Shown: positions 1 through 6,266 of the stretch, piece by piece
How positions within the stretch are numbered: the stretch's first letter is position 1
How the letters are laid out: each line of letters starts with the position of its first letter
NCBI GenBank assembly: GCA_945872285.1
Contig: CAMBZR010000108.1
Span: 1-7,814, forward strand
Direction: 5' to 3'
From: Bordetella parapertussis
Lineage (GTDB): Bacteria; Pseudomonadota; Gammaproteobacteria; Burkholderiales; Burkholderiaceae_B
Length of the DNA stretch: 7,814 nucleotides
Notes under the pieces: generated by a model
Databases searched by the model: none
What the model saw: only the letters and a program-made list of their open reading frames with translations
Told to the model about the DNA's origin: nothing
Made by a program: the position numbers and the translations under genes

Positions 1-375
1 TGGCGCGAACTTGCAACGACCGCAGACGCTTTTGCGCTGGCGGTGACGGGCGAGCAAGCGCCCATGATGATGTCACTGCGCGAAGATCTGCGTACGCGTT
101 TGGGTTGGGATCTGGTTTTTCGCCTTGACCCACTCTCTGATCAAGAAAAATTTGAAGCGCTACAGATTTATGCGCAAAGACAGGGCTTGCCTTTGTCTGG
201 CGACGTGCTCGACTGGATGTTGACGCATTATTCACGCGACATTCGTCAGTTATTTGCGTTGGTCGATGCGCTTGACCGGTATTCGCTGTCAAAGCACCGC
301 AGTGTGACGGTGCCTCTTTTACGTCTGATGCTAACCGATCGCGATTTTTTACAGTCCTCACTTCCTTTTGCCTGA
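1..375 (+). CDS. hda: DnaA regulatory inactivator Hda, C-terminal part (5' end outside window)
   Basis: This is the last 124 codons of an Hda-type AAA+ protein; the frame is open from base 1, so the true start lies upstream. Hda binds the DNA-loaded sliding clamp and stimulates ATP hydrolysis by DnaA, which blocks re-initiation at oriC. Seen here: the box VII segment LREDLRTRLGW with the expected arginine-finger Arg (residue 33 of the fragment), the LDPLSD linker into the AAA+ lid, and a sensor II segment SRDIRQLFALVDALDRYS (Arg 79 or 82). The protein stops shortly after the lid (TVPLLRLML). It therefore lacks the DnaA domain IV helix-turn-helix, which separates Hda from DnaA itself. The clamp-binding N-terminus and Walker motifs cannot be checked. 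It is first in a co-directional run with the HAD phosphatase, pcnB and folK, an order common in Burkholderiales. The GTG at 43 is an internal codon, not a start. Confidence 0.9.
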   Translation, partial: WRELATTADAFALAVTGEQAPMMMSLREDLRTRLGWDLVFRLDPLSDQEKFEALQIYAQRQGLPLSGDVLDWMLTHYSRDIRQLFALVDALDRYSLSKHRSVTVPLLRLMLTDRDFLQSSLPFA

Positions 376-403
376 TTTTTTACGCTGTTAACCACATATA
401 CCC

Positions 404-1084
404 ATGCTTAGCCAACGACTGGCCCTCTTTGATCTGGATCACACCCTTTTGCCTTTGGATAGCGATCATCAATGGGCCCAATACCTTGCCCGAACAGGCC
501 GTGCAGGCGATCCGGCCGTGGCACTCGCGCGCAACGAAGACTTAATGAATCGCTACAACGCGGGCGCTCTGACGGCCGAACAGGCTGCTGAATTTATGCT
601 TGGCTTACTGGTCGCGCATCCGCCGCAGCTGTTGGCAGCCTGGCACGAAGACTATATGCAACGCGTGATTCGCCCAGTCATAACCGAACAGGCGCTTAGT
701 CTTGTACAAAAGCATCTTGAAGCGGGTGATCTTTGTGCCATCGTCACGGCAACCAACAGTTTTGTCACCGCGCCGATTGCTCGCGCCTTTGGCGTGCCCA
801 CCTTAATTGCCACAGAGCCCGAATACCTTTCAGGCCGTTACACCGGAAAAATCGACGGTACGCCCAGCTTTAAAGAGGGCAAAGTGTTACGCGTCAAGGC
901 CTGGCTTGCAACACTCAATCGCAAGCTTGAGGATTTTAGCGAGTCTTATTTTTACAGCGATTCGATTAACGACCTACCCTTGCTCGAGGTGGTCACACAT
1001 CCGATTGTGACCAACCCAAGTCCCAGTCTGCTCAACGTTGCGAAAGAACGCAATTGGCCAGTCTTGAATATGTTTACTCATTAG
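404..1084 (+). CDS. HAD superfamily IB phosphatase (SerB-like), substrate unknown
   Basis: This is a complete 226-residue haloacid-dehalogenase phosphatase of subclass IB, the group that includes phosphoserine phosphatase. Motif I is FDLDHT, with nucleophile Asp10 and acid/base Asp12. Motif II is the Thr of IVTATNS (Thr115). Motif III is probably Lys160 in FKEGKV. Motif IV is YSDSINDLPLL, with Mg-binding Asp186 and Asp190. A helical cap lies between motifs I and II (about residues 20-95), as expected for class C1 caps. There is no signal peptide or membrane segment, so it should act in the cytoplasm on a small phosphomonoester. The ATG at 404 is the first start after an in-frame stop just upstream and gives the usual family N-terminus; no clear Shine-Dalgarno is seen. 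It lies 28 bases after hda and 17 before pcnB. Relatives include phosphoserine and histidinol-phosphate phosphatases, but the sequence alone does not settle the substrate. Confidence 0.88.
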   Translation: MLSQRLALFDLDHTLLPLDSDHQWAQYLARTGRAGDPAVALARNEDLMNRYNAGALTAEQAAEFMLGLLVAHPPQLLAAWHEDYMQRVIRPVITEQALSLVQKHLEAGDLCAIVTATNSFVTAPIARAFGVPTLIATEPEYLSGRYTGKIDGTPSFKEGKVLRVKAWLATLNRKLEDFSESYFYSDSINDLPLLEVVTHPIVTNPSPSLLNVAKERNWPVLNMFTH

Positions 1085-1101
1085 GCCGAGCATACATCCT
1101 A

Positions 1102-2469
1102 ATGATTACAGATACTCTCAAACGTTTTGTTGGCAAACTGTTTGGCCAACGCTCAACCGGTATGCAACGCATCGGCCGCGACAAACACGGCATCGATCGC
1201 CGCAATGTCTCGCGCCACGCCATCAAAGTCTGCGAAGTTTTGCAACACGAGGGCTACCAAGCCTATATCGTGGGCGGAGCCGTGCGTGATCTGATCGTTG
1301 GGCTTGAACCAAAAGATTTTGACGTGGCAACTAACGCCACGCCTGAACAAGTGCGCCCCTTATTTAGGCGCGCGCGCATCATCGGCAGACGTTTTCAATT
1401 AGTCCATGTTGTCTTTGGTCAAGAGATCATCGAAACCTCGACTTTTCGTGCCCCGGCCTCTGAATCGCAGGCTACCGACGAAAATGGCCGTATTCTGCGC
1501 GACAACGAATTCGGTACCCACGCGCAAGATGCGGCGCGCCGTGATTTCACGATTAACGCGCTGTATTACGACCCCACCACCGAAGATGTCATTGATTATC
1601 ATCAAGGTGTTGAAGATCTCAAACACCGTGTGGTGCGAATGATCGGTGACCCGCGCACACGCTATCGCGAAGACCCTGTCCGCATGCTGCGCGCCGTGCG
1701 CTTTGCCGTCAAGCTCAATGGCAAAATTGATCCGGTTTCTGAAGAGCCTTTGCAATCAATGGCGGGGCTGATCGAAAACGTACCTGCCTCGCGTTTGTTT
1801 GACGAGATGCTCAAATTGCTCACCTGTGGGCATGCCATGGATTGCCTACAACGGCTGCGCCAAGATGGCTTGCATCAAGGCATGCTGCCTCTGCTTGATG
1901 TCGTGCTTGAGCAGCCCGGTGGCGAGGCCTTCATTGAACTTGCTTTGGATCGAACCGACCATCGCGTGCGTGCCGGAAAAACTGTCAGCCCAAGCTTTTT
2001 ATTCGCCGCGTTGCTGTGGCATCAAGTCGAATTGCGCTGGCAACAACTACTTAAGCAGGGCGAGACCGGCATCCCGGCCTTAATGCAAGCCGCTGACTCG
2101 GTGCTTGATGAACAAACCGAAAAACTTGCGATTCAGAAACGTTTTAGCGCCGACATGCGCGAGATCTGGTTTATGCAGCCTCGCTTTGATCGTCGCCTAC
2201 CCAAATCAATCTGGCGCATGATCGAGCAACCCCGTTTTCGTGCGGCGGTGGATTTCCTGCAGTTGCGCGCAGCCGCAGGCGACTTTGACAGCGTACTGGC
2301 GCAGTGGTGGATGGATCTGGCGAATGCAGATGATTCAGGCAAAGCCGACATGATCGAAGAGTTAAACCAGTTGCCGCGCGAGAGTGCGACAGGTGCACCA
2401 CGCGCCCGCAGGCGTCGGCGCAGCCCCAGAGCAGTCACGGGGCAACAAGACGCGCCGTTTGTTGAATAG
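1102..2469 (+). CDS. pcnB: Poly(A) polymerase I
   Basis: This is a 455-residue class II nucleotidyltransferase that adds 3' poly(A) tails to RNA and so marks transcripts for exonuclease decay. In plasmid-bearing cells it also affects antisense-controlled copy number. The head domain shows YIVGGAVRDLIVGL (residues 55-68), the catalytic acidic pair in KDFDVATNATPEQ (Asp72, Asp74), RRFQLVHVVFGQEIIETSTFR, RRDFTINALYYD (146-157), and the neck signature REDPVRMLRAVRFA (189-202). The tail ends in an arginine-rich patch (ARRRRRSPR), typical of proteobacterial PcnB and taken to bind RNA. That tail and the length argue for PcnB rather than the close relative CCA-adding enzyme. The frame is open back to a TTG at 1054 inside the HAD gene. 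I prefer the ATG at 1102 because it lies just after the HAD stop and gives the usual short basic N-terminus (MITDTLKRFVGKLFG). The Shine-Dalgarno is weak. folK follows after 15 bases. Confidence 0.93.
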   Translation: MITDTLKRFVGKLFGQRSTGMQRIGRDKHGIDRRNVSRHAIKVCEVLQHEGYQAYIVGGAVRDLIVGLEPKDFDVATNATPEQVRPLFRRARIIGRRFQLVHVVFGQEIIETSTFRAPASESQATDENGRILRDNEFGTHAQDAARRDFTINALYYDPTTEDVIDYHQGVEDLKHRVVRMIGDPRTRYREDPVRMLRAVRFAVKLNGKIDPVSEEPLQSMAGLIENVPASRLFDEMLKLLTCGHAMDCLQRLRQDGLHQGMLPLLDVVLEQPGGEAFIELALDRTDHRVRAGKTVSPSFLFAALLWHQVELRWQQLLKQGETGIPALMQAADSVLDEQTEKLAIQKRFSADMREIWFMQPRFDRRLPKSIWRMIEQPRFRAAVDFLQLRAAAGDFDSVLAQWWMDLANADDSGKADMIEELNQLPRESATGAPRARRRRRSPRAVTGQQDAPFVE

Positions 2470-2484
2470 GCGTTACCGTCACCG

Positions 2485-2964
2485 ATGAGCACTGTCGCGT
2501 ACATCGGGCTTGGAGCGAATTTAGGCGATGCCCGGCAAACGATCGCAGCCGCAATCGACGCGCTCCGTCAGTCGAGTGGCATCTTGACCCTTAAACAAGC
2601 GCCTCTGTACAGCAGTGACCCGGTCGACGCACAGGGGCCCGTTTTTATCAATACCGTTGTCGCGATTGACACAACGCTTGAGCCATTAAGCTTGCTTGAT
2701 TGCTTGCAAGCCATCGAGCAAGCGTACGGACGAGAACGACCCTACCGCAATGCCCCGCGCACACTCGATCTTGACGTGCTGCTATATGGCGAACGCACAA
2801 TTGACACACCACGCTTAAGCGTGCCTCATCCACGCATGCACCAACGCGCGTTTGTGCTGCGTCCGTTGCAAGACCTCGCTCCCGACTTGCAACTCGCGCA
2901 AGGAAACTTCACAACCTTGCTTGCTGGGTGCCATGATCAAAAGTTAGATCGATTAACTGATTGA
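2485..2964 (+). CDS. folK: 2-amino-4-hydroxy-6-hydroxymethyldihydropteridine pyrophosphokinase (HPPK)
   Basis: This is a complete 159-residue HPPK. It transfers pyrophosphate from ATP to 6-hydroxymethyl-7,8-dihydropterin, the step before dihydropteroate synthase in folate synthesis, in the cytoplasm. Diagnostic segments are GLGANLGDARQTI (8-20), YSSDPVDAQGPVFIN (42-56), the signature NAPRTLDLDVLLYG (89-102) with the Mg-binding pair Asp95 and Asp97, and VPHPRMHQRAFVLRPL (113-128). Length and numbering match the E. coli enzyme. One difference is Asn89 where the E. coli loop 3 carries Trp89. It starts 15 bases after pcnB with no visible Shine-Dalgarno, so it is probably translated from the same message. 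It is the last gene of the + strand block and faces the CoA-transferase tail to tail. Confidence 0.95.
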   Translation: MSTVAYIGLGANLGDARQTIAAAIDALRQSSGILTLKQAPLYSSDPVDAQGPVFINTVVAIDTTLEPLSLLDCLQAIEQAYGRERPYRNAPRTLDLDVLLYGERTIDTPRLSVPHPRMHQRAFVLRPLQDLAPDLQLAQGNFTTLLAGCHDQKLDRLTD

Positions 2965-2980
2965 TCAACAAGCCTTTGGC
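2965..2980. other. Convergent junction between folK and the CoA-transferase gene, no visible terminator
   Basis: Only 16 bases separate the two facing stop codons. I looked for a GC-rich stem followed by T-runs on either strand and found none. The short palindrome TTGATCAA at 2961-2968 overlaps the folK stop but is too AT-rich, and has no loop, to be a terminator. The two transcripts probably overlap at their 3' ends or end by Rho. This point also divides conserved housekeeping genes from accessory catabolic genes. Confidence 0.6.
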
Positions 2981-4210
2981 CTAAATCGCTTTGTCGGCGA
3001 GCAGCCTCGCGACAGCAGCCTCAGTCACACCCAGCTCTTTGAGGATAGCCCTGGTGTGCTCACCGACACCTGGAATCGGATCCATACGTGCATCGAACTG
3101 ATTGTTCGTGGCGGGCGGCAACAATGCGGGCAACAGACCAACGGGGCTCTGCACCTCAGTCCAGCGATTGCGTGCCTTGAGTTGAGGGTGCGCCCATACA
3201 TCTTTCATCTCATTGACGCGTGCGTTTGCGATTTGTGCATCTTCAAGTTTTTGCTCGACTTGGGCAATCGTCATATTAGAAAACAGTTCGACAATGACCC
3301 CACGCAAACGCGCGCGATTTGCGGCACGCTTTGTGTTGCTATCAAACTCTGGATCAATCGCCAGCGATTTTTGTGCAAGAACCTTTTCACAAAAAATGAC
3401 CCACTCGCGCTCGTTCTGCAGACCCAGCATGATCGTATTGCCATCACCAACCGGAAACGGGCCATAGGGATAAATGGTGGCATGCGAGGCGCCCGAGCGC
3501 GGCGGTGGTGTCGCCCCTTCAAACGCGTAATACATCGGGAAGCTCATCCACTCGACCATACTCTCAAGCATCGACACATCAAGATGGCTACCGAGCCCTG
3601 TTTTGTGACGCAACAGCAGCGCGTTCAAAATACTTGAATACGCATACGAGCCCGCTGAGATATCTGCAATCGAACAACCCGCCTTTGAGGGTTCGTCAGC
3701 CGAACCGGTCACCGACACAAAACCACTTTCGCTTTGAATCAGCAGGTCATAGGCCTTTTTAGTTTCATAAGGCCCGCCCTCTCCGTAACCAGAGATATCG
3801 CACACAATGAGTTTAGGAAACTTGGCATGGAGCGCGTCAAACGATAAGCCCATGCGCGCGGCTGCACCGGGTGCCAGATTTTGCACCAACACATCGGCCT
3901 GCGCCAACAACTGCTCAAGGATCGGGCCCGCATCAGCGTGTTTCAAATCAAGCGTGAGGCTTTCTTTCGAACGGTTAGTCCAGACAAAATGTGACGCCAT
4001 CCCGCGCGTGCGCTCGTCGTACTTGCGCGCAAAGTCGCCAACACCTGGGCGCTCAATCTTAATGACACGCGCACCCATGTCCGCGAGCTGGCGCGTGCAA
4101 AAAGGTGCAGCAATCGCGTGTTCAAGGCTGATTACAGTGATGCCTGCTAACGGAAGGGGGCCTTTTTTACGGCCTGTTGAATCCGGTGAAGGTAAAGGAG
4201 TGGTGCTCAT
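2981..4210 (-). CDS. CaiB/BaiF family (class III) acyl-CoA transferase, itaconate CoA-transferase-like
   Basis: This is a 409-residue family III CoA-transferase, which moves CoA from a donor thioester (often succinyl-CoA) to a free carboxylate through aspartyl mixed-anhydride and thioester intermediates. Seen: LAGITVISLEHAIAAPFCTRQ (21-41), LADMGARVIKIERPGVGDFAR (42-62), TNRSKESLTLDLK (78-90), LVQNLAPGAAARMGL (108-122), ISGYGEGGPY (139-148) and SIADISAGSYAYSSILNALLLR (180-201), where Asp183 aligns with the catalytic Asp of formyl-CoA transferase. GSHLDVSMLE (207-216) and the later GASHATIYPYGPF (240-252) complete the fold. The N-terminus and the DFARKYDERTRGMASHFVW stretch recall the Pseudomonas itaconate CoA-transferase group; this is from memory, with no search run. 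The start is supported by GAGG at 4219-4222 and by the ATGA overlap with the upstream hydratase stop, implying translational coupling. It is the last gene of the cluster. Exact substrates are unknown. Confidence 0.88.
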   Translation of the reverse strand: MSTTPLPSPDSTGRKKGPLPLAGITVISLEHAIAAPFCTRQLADMGARVIKIERPGVGDFARKYDERTRGMASHFVWTNRSKESLTLDLKHADAGPILEQLLAQADVLVQNLAPGAAARMGLSFDALHAKFPKLIVCDISGYGEGGPYETKKAYDLLIQSESGFVSVTGSADEPSKAGCSIADISAGSYAYSSILNALLLRHKTGLGSHLDVSMLESMVEWMSFPMYYAFEGATPPPRSGASHATIYPYGPFPVGDGNTIMLGLQNEREWVIFCEKVLAQKSLAIDPEFDSNTKRAANRARLRGVIVELFSNMTIAQVEQKLEDAQIANARVNEMKDVWAHPQLKARNRWTEVQSPVGLLPALLPPATNNQFDARMDPIPGVGEHTRAILKELGVTEAAVARLLADKAI

Positions 4211-5037
4211 GCTAAGAACCTCAGTTCAGCTTGGTGTGCGAGTGTGCCATCTTGCTCGGCCCAAAGTTTGGCCTCGCCTGGCGCGGTGACGGTGCCAGCA
4301 ACGTCGAACGCAGTCGGAGCAATCAGAGGTCGCAAGCCCCGGTATGACAGATGCTTGAGCGTTGCGCGAGGGTGAGCCTGTGCAAACGCCTGACACATTA
4401 ACGTCGCGATCAACGGACCATGAATCACCAAGCCCGGGTAGCCTTCTTTTTCGGTAACGTAAGGGTAGTCGTAGTGAATACGATGGCTATTGAAAGTGAC
4501 AGCCGAGTACCTAAAGAGCAAAACGGCACTGGGGTCAACGGGTTGTTTCCATTGCGATGCGGGTGGTAGCTCAGTACCTTGAAGCTTTGGCGCGCTAGGC
4601 TCACGATAGACAATATCTTGCTCTTCGCTCACGATCAGTTTGCCGTTTTGCATGATGTCATGCTTAACCGTCACAAATAATAACGAACCCGTGCGACCGG
4701 CCTTTTCTTTAATAGCAGTCACTGTCGAAGTTTTTTGCGCGTCTGTACCAACAACCAAGCCACCAGCAAACTCAACCCGACCACCGGCCCACATACGATT
4801 GCGGTTTTCAGCGGGTGGCAAGAAGCTTCCGCGTGCAGGGTGCCCGTCGGTACCGGTCTGCGCGATTGGCACGGTCTCTAAAAAAAACGCCCAATGCCAT
4901 AACGGAGACAACACCGCCCCCAGCTCTGGGATTGGACGCCCGAGCGTGACAGCGATACGCGCTGCATGCCCCGGATCCATGCGGTCTATTACACTTTGTG
5001 ATTTACCCAACCACGCACTCAAATCAGTCGTTGACAT
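4207..5037 (-). CDS. MaoC/HTD2-type double-hotdog enoyl-CoA hydratase, itaconyl/mesaconyl-C4-CoA hydratase-like
   Basis: This 276-residue protein has two hotdog halves: an N-terminal half, about 10-145, annotated in families as FAS1-like or MaoC N-terminal, and a C-terminal catalytic half, about 165-275. The hydratase signature is FRYSAVTFNSHRIHYD (175-190), with the likely catalytic pair Asn183 and His188. Classical MaoC/hydratase 2 has Asp-x4-His, so the Asn version places it with HTD2, mesaconyl-C4-CoA hydratase and itaconyl-CoA hydratase relatives. GYPGLVIHGPLIATLM (199-214) and LSYRGLRPLIAPTAFDVAG (230-248) are also typical. It would add water across the double bond of an enoyl-CoA made by the dehydrogenases. 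A good Shine-Dalgarno (AAGGA, complement of 5044-5048) sits 6 bases before the ATG; an ATG 6 bases upstream is followed at once by TAG. Its stop overlaps the CoA-transferase start by four bases. Confidence 0.85.
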   Translation of the reverse strand: MSTTDLSAWLGKSQSVIDRMDPGHAARIAVTLGRPIPELGAVLSPLWHWAFFLETVPIAQTGTDGHPARGSFLPPAENRNRMWAGGRVEFAGGLVVGTDAQKTSTVTAIKEKAGRTGSLLFVTVKHDIMQNGKLIVSEEQDIVYREPSAPKLQGTELPPASQWKQPVDPSAVLLFRYSAVTFNSHRIHYDYPYVTEKEGYPGLVIHGPLIATLMCQAFAQAHPRATLKHLSYRGLRPLIAPTAFDVAGTVTAPGEAKLWAEQDGTLAHQAELRFLA

Positions 5038-5060
5038 CTAACATCCTTAAAACAACCTCT

Positions 5061-5104
5061 AATCTTTCAAACATTCAGCACGCCATGCATGTCAATCTTT
5101 CAAA
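5061..5104. repeat. 11-bp direct repeat in the intra-cluster gap
   Basis: AATCTTTCAAA occurs exactly at 5061-5071 and at 5094-5104, a 33-bp period (about three helical turns). The palindrome CATGCATG (5084-5091) lies between the copies. On the - strand the repeat reads TTTGAAAGATT; one copy overlaps the -35 box and the other the weak -10 of the candidate promoter described separately. Two copies on the same helix face could be a regulator site, but chance in an AT-richer gap is not excluded. Confidence 0.4.
5066..5095 (-). promoter_or_regulatory. Candidate internal promoter for the hydratase and CoA-transferase genes
   Basis: On the - strand a perfect TTGACA (5095-5090) is followed after 18 bases by TTTGAA (5071-5066), which matches only three of six -10 positions. 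Transcription would start near 5059, just ahead of the hydratase Shine-Dalgarno. The position in a 102-base gap, with all other spacings in the cluster near zero, makes it plausible; the poor -10 keeps confidence low. Confidence 0.25.
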
Positions 5105-5113
5105 TGCTCAGCT

Positions 5114-5132
5114 CGACGCGCCTTGCGCTTCG
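5114..5132 (-). other. Intercistronic hairpin after the small dehydrogenase gene
   Basis: Read on the - strand, CGAAGCGCAAGGCGCGTCG can fold as a stem of CGA/TCG plus GCGC/GCGC with one A-G mismatch and an AAG loop. It starts 7 bases after the dehydrogenase stop. No U-run follows, so it is not an intrinsic terminator; it could protect the upstream message 3' end or pause polymerase. Energy was not computed. Confidence 0.35.
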
Positions 5133-5139
5133 CTTCTGG

Positions 5140-6258
5140 TTAAGCCGCTTCGAGTTCTTGCATGCGTTGCAAGTGAAAGTTTGTATCACCGAGCAACATA
5201 TCGGTGTAAGTGAGTCGCTTGAAATAATCTCCGACCTCAAGCTCATCGGTCATCCCCATCCCGCCATGCAACTGCACCGAAATCTCGCCCACCAGACGCG
5301 CAGCCGCTGCGACCTCGACTTTACTCATTGAGACCAAACGACTGCGCTTCGCGGCATCTGGTTCGCCAAGTGCAATCGCTGCAACATAGGTCATCGACAA
5401 ACCCATTTCAGATTGAATCAACATATCGCCTAAACGATGCTGCAACACCTGAAACGAGGCAAGTGGCTGACCGAATTGCTGACGTGTTTTTAAATATTGA
5501 ATCGTGCTGTCGGTCAGATAGGCCATCGCACCGCAGGCGTGCGCGCACAAAGCGGTAATGCCGTAATCAAGCGCCAGCGCCAACAATTGCTCGGCCTGCG
5601 CTCCGCTTGCGATCAGGTGCTCGGCTGACACACTCACGTCTTTAAAGTGGATCGTGGCCGCGCGCGCGCCGTCAAAGGTTGGGTAATCTTGAACCGACAC
5701 ACCAGGGGTATCTGAGGGCACCAAAAATAATGCCACTGAGCCGTCGAGCAACGCCGACACAATCACCGCCTGAGAACCCGCACCGTGCCAAACCAAGATC
5801 TTGCGACCTTCAAGCGAGTAGCCCTCTTTAGACGCTGTCGCGCGCGTGCACAGTGGGCGCTGCGAGTCGCGCTCACCCTGCTCTTGCCACGCAACTGCCA
5901 AGACTGCGTCACCCTCAGCATGAGCGGTCAGCCAACGCTGCTTGAGCACCTGATTTTCGCTATTGGCCAGTAGCGTCACAGCAATCACTGCGCTTGAAAT
6001 CGCAGGTTCACTGACAAGACCGCGCCCAAGCTCTTGGTGAACCGCAAGCATTGTGGCAGGTGTCTCAGCAAACCCACCGAATTCTTCGGGCACCAATAAG
6101 CCGCCCACGCCCAGTTCAACCAAGCTCGCCCAAGCATTGCGATTCAACACGCCAGCCTTTTGGCGCTCGCGACGCTTGGGTCGCGACCAATTATCTTCGA
6201 CCAACCTGCGCAAGCTATCGGTCAACATGCGCTGTTCTTGTGAGTATGTAAAATCCAT
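5140..6258 (-). CDS. Acyl-CoA dehydrogenase, small-subunit (PimD-like) type
   Basis: This is a 372-residue member of the acyl-CoA dehydrogenase family (FAD-dependent alpha,beta-desaturation of acyl-CoA, electrons to ETF). The helical N-domain has FTYSQEQRMLTDSLRRLVED and ELGVGGLLVPEEFGGF (48-63). The C-domain carries the FAD-contacting segment TRQQFGQPLASFQVLQHRLGDM (258-279) and QLHGGMGMTDE (329-339). The usual C-terminal YEGT motif is replaced by LLGDTNFH (355-362), so the MCAD-type catalytic Glu is missing. The helix G position used by LCAD and isovaleryl-CoA dehydrogenase reads LDYG (230-233), without the usual Glu-Arg. The middle beta domain is also degenerate (AVAWQEQGER, lacking the normal SEPxAGSD). 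This pattern fits the non-catalytic or FAD-binding partner of a heteromeric enzyme, as in PimC/PimD. It begins 8 bases after the large-subunit stop with no nearby Shine-Dalgarno, so translation is probably coupled. Confidence 0.87.
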   Translation of the reverse strand: MDFTYSQEQRMLTDSLRRLVEDNWSRPKRRERQKAGVLNRNAWASLVELGVGGLLVPEEFGGFAETPATMLAVHQELGRGLVSEPAISSAVIAVTLLANSENQVLKQRWLTAHAEGDAVLAVAWQEQGERDSQRPLCTRATASKEGYSLEGRKILVWHGAGSQAVIVSALLDGSVALFLVPSDTPGVSVQDYPTFDGARAATIHFKDVSVSAEHLIASGAQAEQLLALALDYGITALCAHACGAMAYLTDSTIQYLKTRQQFGQPLASFQVLQHRLGDMLIQSEMGLSMTYVAAIALGEPDAAKRSRLVSMSKVEVAAAARLVGEISVQLHGGMGMTDELEVGDYFKRLTYTDMLLGDTNFHLQRMQELEAA

Positions 6259-6266
6259 GATGTTTT

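Noticed and set aside
1399..1755. 118-codon open frame on the - strand inside pcnB
   Set aside because: It is a shadow of a conserved PcnB region with no independent support.
2133..2504. 123-codon open frame on the - strand over the pcnB 3' end
   Set aside because: It is antisense to the arginine-rich tail of PcnB and has no recognisable family or ribosome site.
2961..2968. Palindrome TTGATCAA as part of a terminator
   Set aside because: It is AT-rich, has no loop and no following U-run on either strand.
3056..3637. 193-codon open frame on the + strand, antisense to the CoA-transferase gene
   Set aside because: It lies wholly inside a strongly recognised gene on the other strand, shows no known motif, and is rich in Arg, His, Thr and Cys as expected of a shadow frame.
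3807..4289. 160-codon open frame on the + strand across the CoA-transferase/hydratase overlap
   Set aside because: It spans two real genes in antisense, has no domain features, and shows shadow-like composition.
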